From Scytalidium lignicola (Eukaryota; Ascomycota; Leotiomycetes), in the NCBI GenBank assembly GCA_002812745.2, contig NCSJ02000158.1:1-64000 (forward strand): a stretch of DNA of 64,000 nt. The letters run 5' to 3'. The notes under the pieces were generated by a model. That model was not told the origin of the DNA. It did not search any database and was given only the letters and a program-made list of their open reading frames with translations. The position numbers and the translations under genes were made by a program. Shown here piece after piece: positions 25,648 through 36,818 of this stretch (the stretch's first letter is position 1; each line of letters starts with the position of its first letter).

Positions 25648-27757
25648 ATGGTAACCTCGTCCTCAATGTACCCTCCCATCGATGAATCCGTACCAAATGG
25701 CGGAAAGAGCCACAAGAGAGTTGCATACATCTATGATTCGGATGTCAGTCTGTTCATGTACGAACCAGGCCATAATATGAAGCCTTTCCGAGTAAAGATG
25801 ACACACAGTCTCGTAACGCAGTACGGTCTTCATAAGAAGATGGAAATTTTTGTAAGTCTGCTACTGCTTTTTGTTTCTCTTCTCCTCGTGACCGTGCCCC
25901 TGATCGCGCACATATAGCTTCACTAAGGCCTTCTATTAAGCCTCCATCCCCTCATGGATTGTATAGTGGCGCTGTCACTCGCTCTCCATCTCTATATATT
26001 TTTCTCTCTCCCTCTTAGCTCTTCCCTTCTCTCAAGACTAATGCGCAAGATGCCAGCGCGCGAAACCTGCTAGTCGCCTAGAAATGACTCGGTTCCACAC
26101 CGACGAATATATTAATTTCTTGTACAGAATCACACCTGAAAACATAAACGATTATGCCCTAGAGCAACAAAAGCATGGGATCGGCTGGGATTGTCCTGTC
26201 TTTGATGGGCTATTTGACTTTTGCAGTATCAGTACAGGTGGTAGTCTGGAGGCCGCCGCGCGCCTTGCTCGCAACAAATGTGACATCGCAATAAACTGGG
26301 CCGGTGGATTGCATCATGCCAAGAAGGAATCTGCAGGAGGTTTCTGCTATGTCAATGGTAAGCTCTTAATATTGCGCTACTCCTGCATTGTTTCCGATAC
26401 TTGTTGTTATGCTAAGCCTATCTAGACATTGTTCTGGGTATACTTGAACTGCTTCGTACCTACAAGCGTGTTCTCTATATCGACATCGACATCCATCATG
26501 GTGACGGTGTAGAAGAGGCATTCTATACAACGGATAGAGTAATGACTGTCTCCTTCCACAAGTATGGAGACTTCTATCCTGGTACGGGAGAGGTTAGAGA
26601 CATTGGAGTTGGACCTGGCAAAGGTTATGCTGTCAACTTTCCCTTGCGGGATGGTATCGATGATCCTTCATACAAATTTATTTTCGAATCCGTCATTTCA
26701 AAGGTCATGGAGTACTATCGTCCTGAAGCTGTAGTCCTGCAATGCGGAACAGACAGTCTTTCTGGTGATCGACTGGGGGGGTTTAATCTGAGCATGAGAG
26801 GCCATGCAAATTGTGTGGCATTCGTCAAGAGTTTCAACGTACCAACCATAATTCTTGGAGGGGGTGGATATACTATGCGCAATGTCGCTCGTACTTGGAC
26901 CTATGAAACTGCTCTATTGCTTGAACAGACACTGTCACCGGTCCTTCCATTCAATGAATATTACGAGGTGAGGCTCTCAATCACATCCTCTAAAGGAAAA
27001 CGTTTTCCCCTGACTCTATTCTTTTTAGTATTATGGTCCCGATTATGACCTCGACGTACGCGCTGCGAATGTGACCAACGCTAATTCTTACGAATATCTC
27101 GAGAAGATCCAAACTCGCATTATCGAGAATTTGAAATCCATAGCCTTTTATCCGTCTGTGCAGATGCAGGATGTCCCTCGGGAACCCATGTTTACGCACA
27201 TGACGGAAGAGGAGGAAACACGACTGGATGATCTAGAAGAAGACAATAATAAGGACACGCGACACAATCCACGCGCATGGGACAAACGCGTAGAAAACGA
27301 TCTGGAACTCGAAGAAAGCGATACAGAGGATGATCGGAGAAGAATAACCCAAACGCGGAAGCTGAGCAAGGACCTAAGCACTTTATCTAATGAGATAAAT
27401 AGTAAGGAAGCTGAGGTTTCTCCAACTCCGGGTCCTACTCTCGGTGATACAGCACCTCCGGTTGTAGGAAACGACGACGAAAATGACCGCTCAACCAATG
27501 AGAGCACCATTCACGTTTCAGAAGACATCGAGATGCAGAATCAAAAGCCGCTGGAGGAGGAAGTGAAGACGTCAACCGTGAGTGTATCGGAAGACATTGT
27601 AATGGATGACCCCGGAAAACTTGAAGAATCGGAAGACGTTGAAATGGATGACTCCAGAAAGCTTGAAGAATCGAAGGACGATGAGCAAGCTGGCACAAAA
27701 CTTGATGAGGATGCTCAAAAAACGCCGGTAATAGAAGTGGAAGCAAATACAGAATAA
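25648..27757 (+). CDS. Class I histone deacetylase, RPD3-like
   Basis: This is a zinc-dependent nuclear deacetylase of the Rpd3 (human HDAC1) type. Exons 25648-25851, 26057-26357, 26426-26967 and 27029-27757 join in phase to 591 residues. Motifs: [38 protein letters not shown], zinc ligands in [17 protein letters not shown] and [28 protein letters not shown], and the catalytic Tyr in [14 protein letters not shown]. Odd points: [15 protein letters not shown] replaces the nearly invariant KKSEASGFCYVN, and DRLGGFN replaces DRLGCFN. The C-terminus from about residue 400 is a long acidic tail with imperfect repeats of EDI(V/E)MDD...KLEES. It lies between the FAS-beta and SDR genes. It may be the organism's only RPD3 or a drug-tolerant extra copy; the sequence of this window alone cannot decide. 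Confidence 0.93.
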
Positions 27758-28170
27758 AACCTTTTCTTTATCACTTCAACTCCTTTTGTACCAAATCTAT
27801 CTGAATTTAGATCTTGTGAATAAGCAAATCGTATATCCGTTTAAATTTAGTAGCGCTGATATTTAATGAATGAATCCCCATTAACGAAATAAGTAAACGA
27901 ACGTACGTGGGGGAAATGAAACCAAAATTTCGTCTCAGAATCCGATGATCGAAGGATAGTGAATTCTGCCTACCTGCAGTGATAGAAATACAAACATCGC
28001 TGGGTGAGCAGGGTAGGTGGGCGGAAAAGACCTGGCAATTTCGTCTCACGTCACTTGGGCTCGGTAATTCGAAAGAAAACATCAGTCACCCCAGTTTGCG
28101 GGGACTTGTACGTGCGAATGTATTGGTTTACGTCGCCCCTTTCCGTTCCCTATCCCATAATATTAAGAGA
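27758..28170. other. Spacer RPD3-like / SDR
   Basis: These 413 bases contain the HDAC 3' region and the SDR promoter. Short open frames here are in unrelated frames; I see no gene. Confidence 0.5.
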
Positions 28171-29243
28171 ATGGAAAGCCTCCCCAACAGTTGGTGGTAC
28201 TTCCAATCCGGCAGTTAGTTTTCGGTTTCATTTTAGATTTTCAGTTTGCTGGCTTTGAAAAAACCATTATAAGATCGAATTTATGTTTTTATCTTCAGGA
28301 TTTGGGAAATAGAGCAAGCTTGCAATATAGGGCGACTTGAAGGGAAAAATGCAGTTATCACTGGAGCTGCTGGGTAGGTTTAACCTTCTCATTCTTCTTT
28401 TACTTCATGGACGATATACAGTACTCGAAAACTGAGATGGGCTTTTCATTTATTACCTTGTTCGTTTACCAAAGATATGCAGATATATTGGTTTAGAAAC
28501 CGCGATGCTCTTTGCCCGAGAAGGCGCGAATGTCCTCCTAGCAGACTTGTCTGAGGACGGTCTAACTAGGGCTTTTAGCAAGATCCGAGATTTTGTGGTC
28601 CCAAAGCCAACGCAGAAAATCGAGAGCAAGATCTGCGATGTTTCTAAAGAAGCTGATGTTAGAGCCGCTATCTACCATGTCGACCGCTGGGGTGGGATTG
28701 ACATCTTGTTCAACACAGCCGGGATATTACACTTCGCCGATGCAGACGCTATTACGACATCAGAAGCGGTCTGGGATTTAACTCAAAGTATTAACGTCAA
28801 AGGTACCCTATTCGGGAGTAAATATGCCGTTCTCAGCATGCGAAAAAATAAAAAGACACAGGGAAGCGTCATTAACACGGCGTCCGTCGCAGGCATTGTT
28901 GGATCAGCAACGCCGCAGCTAGCTTACTTATACAACCAGCAAAGGCGCCATCCTGGCCATGACGCGCGAGCTTGCAATGGTACACGCCAGAGAAGGCATT
29001 CGCTTTAACTCACTCTGTCCAGGTCCGCTGAACACCCCATTGCAGCAGGACTGGCTCGGTGACGATGAGCAAAAGCGCGCTCGTCGAACCATCCACTTTC
29101 CTACTGGTCGCTTCGGGGAGGCTGTCGAGCAGGCTTATGCTGTCTTGTTCCTTGCTAGCGATGAGAGCGGATTTATTACCGGTCAAGATTTTGTCGTGGA
29201 TGGAGGAATGACCAAAGTACGTCCATCCCTTTCGGTGGTGTGA
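28171..29243 (+). pseudogene. Short-chain dehydrogenase/reductase, frameshifted
   Basis: This is an NAD(P)-dependent oxidoreductase of the classical SDR type. The tentative exons are 28171-28193, 28299-28373 and 28483-29243. The cofactor loop is NAVITGAAGYIGLETA, formed across the second intron. NTAGILHFADAD and the catalytic Ser in NTASVAGIVGSATPQ follow. At 28923-28930 the 4-mer ctta occurs twice in tandem, throwing the frame off immediately before the YxxxK catalytic motif; the rest of the protein (SKGAILAMTRELAM, GIRFNSLCPGPLNTP, ASDESGFITGQDFVVDGG) continues in another frame to 29243. As given the gene is broken at its active site. It would have oxidised a hydroxyl or reduced a ketone of the product or side chain. 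The first exon is a guess based on phase agreement. Confidence 0.8.
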
Positions 29244-29592
29244 GATGTTGAAGTTCAATTCAGGGCCAACATCTGGTGCTCGATGCACGTTGCGTGTTAA
29301 TGATACAATGGTACTGACAATTCTGATAGGCATATGTTACATCCACTGATCCCGCTACTGTAGGTCCCTTGAATCTGGCAAGCCAATACGCAAAAATCAA
29401 AGCGAAGCTTTAAGATGTTGTAGCGAATATGAGCAGCTGTGGGGGTTGTAGAGTACAGAAAATTATGCCGTCGTTTTCAGCCCTTTTTTATCTGCAGCTT
29501 TTGATCTGATAGGGTACATACAAAATTTACTCGTCATCAACCCTGATTTATTAAAGTTACTTTATAGGCTATATGTGCAACTGTGAAATTTG
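29244..29592. other. Convergent spacer SDR / P450-2
   Basis: About 350 bases between two converging genes, with no coding signal or repeat that I can see. Confidence 0.5.
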
Positions 29593-31503
29593 TTAAATTT
29601 CCCGCTTTCGAAATTGGATGTAGGGGCCATCCTTGACGCTCGTAAAGGAATACAGGGTCTGATATTCGGATTTCCTATCGCCCACGCCCTCGCCGACCTT
29701 CCCCAAAGGGGCATTGGCAGCCCGAAATTCATATTCATGAATCAACCTAGCCATGAACAGCATCATTTCAACGATAGCTAACCCACGGCCAATACAAGAC
29801 CTTGGCCCGATAGAAAAGGTGCTAAACGCGCTCTTGGCTTTTTCAACCGCCTCCTTTGAGTTCTTCTCACTGACTAGCCATCGCTCAGGCCGGAACGAGA
29901 ATGGTGACGGAAAGGGGTCTGGATGATGGTGTAAGGAATAAATGCCAACTCCGAGCTCGTAGCCAGCCGGAATGTACTGGCCATCAACGACAATGCCTCC
30001 TTCCAAGACTTCTCGCCACATGGCGGCGCCTGCTGGTGGAGACAATCGCATGGATTCTTCTAGACATGCACGAAGATAGACGCAGGAATTTAAAGTCGGT
30101 CCTAGACGAATGTCTCTCGGACTCGCAAAGGTACTACGAACCTCTTCTACAACCTTGGTGTACGCCTCAGCATTTCGGGATAAGTAGAAGAAGGTAGCAG
30201 CCAAGGCCGTTGATGTAGTATCGGCGCTTATATATCTTCAATTAAATCCAAACGGCATCAGGATCAAAAGGTGAGGGGGATGTCGAACCTGCAATAATGA
30301 GAAGATTACTCTCTGCCCACAGTTCACCAAGGGAGAATCCGTTATTCGTTTCGGGATCCTTGGCTGCGAGGATGGTGCTGTAGAGATCTTTTCGGTCGAC
30401 ATTTCCTTTTGCCTTTCGTGCTTCCATGATTGCCCGACTGGCTCTGGAGAACTGCATCGCTTTTTTTGCTGCCCCCGGGTATAGTATTCGACCTAGGCCT
30501 AGGTCTTCGATGATGGGGAATTGTGTGAGGAAACTAATGCGTTTAGTCTGTCCAGCGATGGCATGTACGATGAAATGGCTGTCTCGTCGCTGGAGCATGT
30601 GGAATGAGGTACCAAAGACGAGTTCGGACATGACGTCGAATGTGAAGAAATCTCCTAGTTTTAATCTTTTAGCATAAGAATCTCAGTTATGTTTTTAGGT
30701 CAGGAAAGGGGATTTTGTTTTATTCTACTCACCCCAATCGGACATATTCTTGGCACACGTCCAGCCATCTTTATCAATGAGTGCCTGTGGGCTGAAGTCA
30801 TCCTGTATCTCGCCTAGACGAGAGCTAAGTGAGCGTACACATTCTAGGATTGCGGGCTCAAGAACTCTCATATGTGCGTCCGAGAGTCCTTGAGCCAATA
30901 TTCTTCGTTTCCGTCCGTGGATGGTCTTATCCGTCGCGCTCAGGGTGCTATCAACTCCCTTGATGAGGGAAATTCGGTGGTAAGAATCAGGCTTCCTGAC
31001 ATTTTGATTATGCGAGTATATATCTGCAGGATTACAGTTGCTACGTTAGCTATCAGAATATTTCGGAATCAAAAATCTAATTCACCTCGTAATCCAGTGC
31101 TGTTATTGATTAAGAGCCGGTTAGGGCCATAGCGAACGTAATCACCTTCCCGATCATCTAAATCAGTCCAAGCTTTTCTAAAGGCGGGGGGCAAATTTCA
31201 CGGATGATCTACCATATTTCTCATGGCATCTCCAAATGTCCTTGTGCAGATCTCCATGATAAACGTAATATATGGAATACCACGTCGTGAATTTTGCAAG
31301 CCATGGTCCAGGATATTTGGCGTATGGGTGTAGCGTTACGCGGTATATGCAGAGCGCCAACCCCTAATCAGAATAAGCCGTAAGGTAAGCAGAAAAATTT
31401 TTTGGTAGATTTTTGAAAGACTTACGTAAAGAAAGAGAGCAAGCAAACTGATTATTCCACAGCGTAGGAATCCAGATACCAGGATGTTTAAGGAGGAACT
31501 CAT
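29593..31503 (-). pseudogene. Cytochrome P450 monooxygenase (P450-2), probable 1-nt lesion
   Basis: A second haem-thiolate monooxygenase. Exons: 31503-31426, 31363-31213, 31145-31086, 31023-30733, 30654-30289 and 30226-29593. The N-terminus MSSSLNILVSG carries a membrane anchor, then LHPYAKYPGPW, the I-helix start, ExxR in CLEESMRLSPP, FRPERW and the haem loop FSIGPRSCIGRG. All splice sites are GT-AG and in phase except the last intron: exon 5 ends in phase 1 at the AG of the I-helix motif, while the only acceptors that restore ADTTST need phase 2. The total is one base short of a whole number of codons (about 526 residues expected). So either the gene lost one base at its oxygen-binding motif or the sequence is wrong there. 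It resembles P450-1 in overall layout but is clearly a different P450. Confidence 0.82.
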
Positions 31504-32119
31504 GGCGAATCAAGTTGCCGACCACCAGGGAGGTCTTGAAGAAGGATGGAGCCAGAGTCAAAGGGGAACCGATATTGAGATAGCAAAACCATTTACAACC
31601 TTGATTATGGATGCTAGTGATGTTATATAATATCGGAGGCGTTTTTGGGAACGGCCTTCCTTCTGGTGGGAATACGACCAAGACAGCTCTGATCAGCTTA
31701 AAAGCAGCATGACTAATTTGAGTGGATCTTCTTCGAATAGGACCTGGTTCGTGTCCCGTCTCACCTCAGCGAGGACTCAAGATGCAGCTGCACAAAGTCC
31801 AGTCGAAACAACGCCCTCTCACAAACCAGCAGGGCCCCCAATCCTTTCCGTTCGGCATGATGCCCTGGCCGAGAATATCTACGATTTCCAGTTGTGAAAC
31901 GAGCTTTCTACCTACCGCAGACTGCACGCACGCATGTAGTTGTTCGCTTCTCAGTTCGTCGAAAAGGGCAGATATCTCTATGGAATATTGAATGTCACTG
32001 TCTTCAATATGTAGGTAAAGCATCCAGAACATCACTCGCTCGCTTCCTAATTATGGTAATTTAATGTTCATTGATTACTTGTATATATACTTGATTTTGA
32101 GATGTATTTAGAGCCAAAG
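31504..32119. other. Spacer P450-2 / FAS-alpha
   Basis: These 616 bases contain the P450-2 promoter and the 3' end of FAS-alpha. I specifically looked here for the phosphopantetheinyl transferase domain usually found at the FAS-alpha C-terminus and found no match. Confidence 0.5.
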
Positions 32120-35100
32120 CTACTGAAATCGAGCGTTTGGATTTAGAAGAGCCTCCATCTCTCTCTCGCTACCGTACGGGGAATCGGTCTTGGCTAGAAA
32201 CATTGAGTTTGTACTGAGTGCCCGATGAAAGTACTGGTAAGCCTTTTTCTGCCGTGCTTCTACCTTGGCACGGTAAGTCCTGTAGGCGGTCTCATCCAGG
32301 GTTGCAAATAGGTATTTGGCGTGAACTCCAATAGCCTGAGCTCCTTTCTGACCAAAACCGAAGGACGTGACGAAAAATGCTTTGATGCCATGGGTCTTGA
32401 TGCTGTGATTGGGAAAACAGAGGTAATCGAAGGCCTCCAAAGCTTGGTCCACATTGTCTGCATTGCGGTTCCCAGGTACGAGGCCAGTGTCCAGCATCTG
32501 TAGCCCTCCATTAAACATCCATGCTCCTGCAGCTCCTTTGGGGTGCCCTGTGAGCGACTTTTGACATACGCCGAACATCAAATTTCCCTTCGCTCGTCCA
32601 AGATGACTCAATTGTCGCTGGAGGACGGCAGACTCGTTTTTCTCATTCATGACCGTAGACGTTCCATGCATAGATGCAACACCGATATCATCGATAGTCA
32701 AGCCCCAGGTAGCTAGCGCTCCACGAATAGGTGAGATGAGCGGGTCATTCTTCCAGAAATTATTTCCGTAACTGTACAGAACCTCCTTTTCTTGTCTCTG
32801 TACTTCCAGTTCAATGTGTTGCCTTCTGTCGAGCAGATATTCGGATTGATCGGAAGAGGGATCCTCGGCTTTTCTGATTGCTACTTGTTCCTCCAGATAT
32901 TCTAATTCGAATTGTTTATACTCCTGTATCTGCTTCATTCTTAAATCGATTTTTTTTTTGACGAAAGTCGAGATTCAGGAGTGGAGAGGGCAGTTTGTTT
33001 GGCGATTCGCGAGCAGTCGTCACGATTCCTTTACCAGGCGCCGGTACTGAGCGTCCTACCTTGTCACTGGCAGTTGTTGTCAGAGCGACAATGCCGTGAA
33101 TGGGCAGACCCATCTCTAATGCTAGCCTGGCAGACGTAAGTATCTGCATACCGCAGCCTTCACTCTCAACGAACCCGCTTCTTGTAGAAGCGGTTGGTCT
33201 AGAAATGTCTTTCGCTTCTCGGCCTTTAGCAAAATCATCTGCAGAGCTGCTTGTGGCCTTCATATTTACAAATTCGAAAGATATATCTTCGGTGAACTTC
33301 TCGAATCCGCCAACAAAGCACACCTTGGCTTTACCGCTCGTAATGAGGTCATAACCAGTATCCAAGGACTCTATTGAAGTTGCACAAGCGCCTACTGGAG
33401 TCTTCATGGGACCGCTAGCAGATAACAAAAGCATGTTAATCCAGGCACCTGTTGTGTTGATAAAAGTTTCCTGCAGGATATCTGCTTGTACCGGTTTATC
33501 CAGATACCGGTCCTTGTATAATTTTTTTAATGATGATAAACCTCCCATACTTGATCCAATACATTGACCAATGTCTGAAACATGGATATACTGATAGAAC
33601 TCGTACGGATCGGTGATACCCGATGACAGAAGTGATTCAGCAGTACAAACTAAGGCATAGAGGGTAACTGGATCAACCTGGCTAATGATCTCATCCGATA
33701 TTCCGTATGTCGACGCATTCCAGCCTGTGGGAATCTGACCGGCAACTTGTCGATCAAATTTTAAAGCTTTTGGAACCATCAAAATTGCACCTTTTTTGAA
33801 ACGAACCATAATCTCTCCAGATGTGGTGGCTCCTTGGACAATCTCTACCTTGTCTCCATGTTCCCTCTGAAATTGTTGTGCAGTTTCTACAGATACTTCA
33901 AACGGATCAAGGTCCGTCTGAAGGACAATCTCTTGAAGTAACTGCTTCTTATTAGGATCATAGCCGTCGACAAGTTCGGGCTCGATTATCCTGACACCAG
34001 TGTGCTCTAAGATGTGGTTCTCGTATTTGCGTTTGACGTCTCTGTCGTCCACAGGTTCCCTAGTTTTAGTGTCAACCCAGCCTGAATACGGCTCGCCTTT
34101 TATAGTAGTATTTTGATACTGTATAAGGCCCATGATCCATGCCAACTCAATGCAGCCTTCTAAAGAGAACTCGCCGTAGGCTTCCATCTCCCACCTCGTG
34201 CGGGAGCTACCATGTGGACCAACTTCTGCATAACCGGCGACTACCACCACTCTGTCTAAGTCAACCATCCCCCGAAACTTTTTGAGAGGCTCAAGGTCGG
34301 TTTGGAAGTCCGGAAGCCTCGGGAACGGGAATTTGATATTAGGTCTAGGATCGATGGCACCTAGCTGTTGCAAGTATCGGTGGTTATTGATATTGCCCCA
34401 GATAACTTCCTGTTCAATCCTTGCCTCTCTTGCAATCGCCCTTTGAATCTCGCTCGTCTGAGTCAAGTTCTCTCGAATGCTGGCCAGATCAGAATTTAAG
34501 TCTGGAAAAGCTTCCAAACCTCCACTTATGTCTGCCAAGATTGGTTCAAGGTGGCAAAACCTGGCTACTGGCGTAGAAATAAGACTGAGAATGTACGTGG
34601 CCATCTCCTGCCGTGAAAAGATTCTGATACCCAATTTTTCTATCCCTTCTGATAAAATGTCGTTGCTGCTCATTAATCCTGTACCTCTTGTCCAGCCAAT
34701 GACTGCTCCGCAGATCGAGATGTAATCACTCCAATCTTCTGTATGCCATTTATTGAACAAAGTTTCGAGAGCCAATTTAGATTCAGCATAGAGTCCATCA
34801 TTACCAAAGATACCATGGTTAGGTGAAAGAGGTAGAATAATCTGAACGGGTCGATTTAGCGACCCTGTTCTCTGTTTTTGCTGTTTGATCGCTCCGAGAA
34901 GTCGCAGAACGTTGACAAGCATAGTGCGCTGTGCAAGCTCTGATATGGAATCAATCTCGTCCATTTGCTTTCCTGTTTCTCGAATAGCTGCAAAGGGAAT
35001 GATAAGATCCAGATCCCAACCTAATCCATTGACCGAATCGTATATATAGCTGACGAGAGACGCAACATCTTGCTGGCTTCCTTGATTGAAAGGTACAACA

Positions 35101-36818
35101 ACTAGTTGGGTGCCTCGTGCACCATAGCGGGCATATATCATCTGGAAGTATCGTGCTACAGAGGAGGAAAAACTGCTTGTAGCAACGACAACTTTGGCTC
35201 CACCACTGATGAGTCCTTGAAGAATCTCGGTCCCAATGGAGCCGCGTCCTGCACCGGTCAATAACACACATTTGCCACGAAAAGAAATACCAGTGTCTCT
35301 GGTCTGTCTTAAAACGTCCATATATTTCCTTTCAAGTACCGCATCTTTGATCCACCCATGTCTTCCTCTTTTCTTGAACTTAAACTTGAACGGCGGAAAG
35401 GCGATCGTGACCGGCTCTAGCTTGATGACCCCATCCGTGTAGCCATTTTCTAGAGTGTATTGCTTCTTGATCTCTACTGGACGAGGTACTTCGCTGTATT
35501 TTAATTTGCCTTGTTCGTCGATGGTGGTACGAGGGGCTGTGAGTATAGAAATGCTCTTAAAAACAGGAGGCTGATTAAGACTATGTTGACACTGCTGAAG
35601 GAGACTTAATAACAAGATTCTGAGCGATTGCTCTGTCTTAAAGCCGCCTCTCAAGGTAATGTCTATGATATATTGAATAGATTTGATGAGCGTAGGCGTT
35701 GAACGATTCACAATACTAAGCGAAAGTTGAGAAACAGTTTGGTCCGTTATATCAAGTCGACCTGATTCGATGCCGAAAACTAGAATCATGAGGTCTTGCA
35801 ATGTCCAATTCCAAAAGGAATCGTAGATCCTGGCCTTTTGGATCGAGAAGCTAGGTTGGATTCCAGAAGTGAAGGACTCTCCTAGCTCGGCATTCAACTG
35901 GAATAATTCTGCCTTGAGTTCTTCAATGGTTTTTCTTGAGCTTACTAAAGCTCTTTCTCCTTCCTGTTGATCAACCTTGAGGAACCTCGCATACGCTTCC
36001 ATCAATACTCTTGATAAAATCCTCTGGTCGTCCGTGAGGGCTGCCATAGCCTTAGCGTCTAAAACCACCGCATTGCCCTGCACTTCGCTTGATCCAGCCA
36101 TCGGTCCACTGGAAGGTAGTGCAAGGCCACTATTGTGAGCGTATTTCTTGACCACATCATCTAAAAACAGATTTGCAGCCTCATCCGATACTATTCGGGA
36201 TGGGGGTTGCATTGTTGTTGCGAATACAAGTGCGCCATCCTGTCGACCAGTCTGAAAGCCCCAGCGAGTCTCCAAATAACTCCGGACCAGACCAACGCCC
36301 ATACCGGCTGGCATCTTAGATAGTACCATACGTGCAATCATCGAAGATGTGTGCTTGCCCAACCGCTGATCAGATGGCATGTGTATGGACTCACAAAGTT
36401 CCAGAAGGGACAATTCCTCTTGGTTTTCAGGGAACGTAGGAAATTCATTGCCAAGATCTCCAATAATCTCATTCTGTAACGTGGATCTACCTACAACATT
36501 GTCAGACTAGATACAACAATTAGTTCCTACCTTGCCCGGGAACAGGGGTGAGCATGGGCAAAACTAACCTCCTACAAGACTTTTGATTGATCTGCCCACC
36601 TGGATCTCAGTTACTGGCTTTTTGAGTTTCTGTGCAATAACTGCCGTCACAATTTCAATGGCAGATATGGGTACGTCTGATAGAAGGCTAACCTGTACTG
36701 AAGAGCTATCATTTCGAGAAGGGGTGGATATAGGGACTTCTGATACGGCGACGGGCTTCAGAGAAGACGGAGTAGTAGTAGGGATAGCAATTGCGGCTGA
36801 GTGATGGCTAATACAACT
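32120..36818 (-). pseudogene. Fatty-acid synthase alpha-like subunit, 5'-truncated and frameshifted
   Basis: This subunit carries acyl carrier protein (ACP), ketoreductase and ketosynthase domains. The first visible exon (about 36818-36569) has a Ser/Thr/Pro linker and the ACP start VPISAIEIVTAVIAQ. After a 78-bp intron the main exon (from 36490) has the pantetheinylation site GRSTLQNEIIGDLG, then RLGKHTSSMIARM, the reductase (VLLTGAGRGSIG, catalytic Tyr in GLYAESK) and the ketosynthase Cys in KTPVGACATSIES. The His motifs SMHGTSTV and [13 protein letters not shown] follow. At a run of ten A (T at 32950-32959) the frame shifts, though the protein continues normally after it. No start codon exists: an in-frame stop at 36821-36819 precedes the linker and the AT-rich island follows, so the first ~100 residues are missing. 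It ends at LLNPNARFQ, before the usual phosphopantetheinyl transferase domain, as in some secondary-metabolite FAS subunits. Confidence 0.87.

Noticed and set aside
31709..32035. Phosphopantetheinyl transferase remnant downstream of FAS-alpha
   Set aside because: Neither strand shows the GVDxE or WxxKEA-type motifs of that domain.
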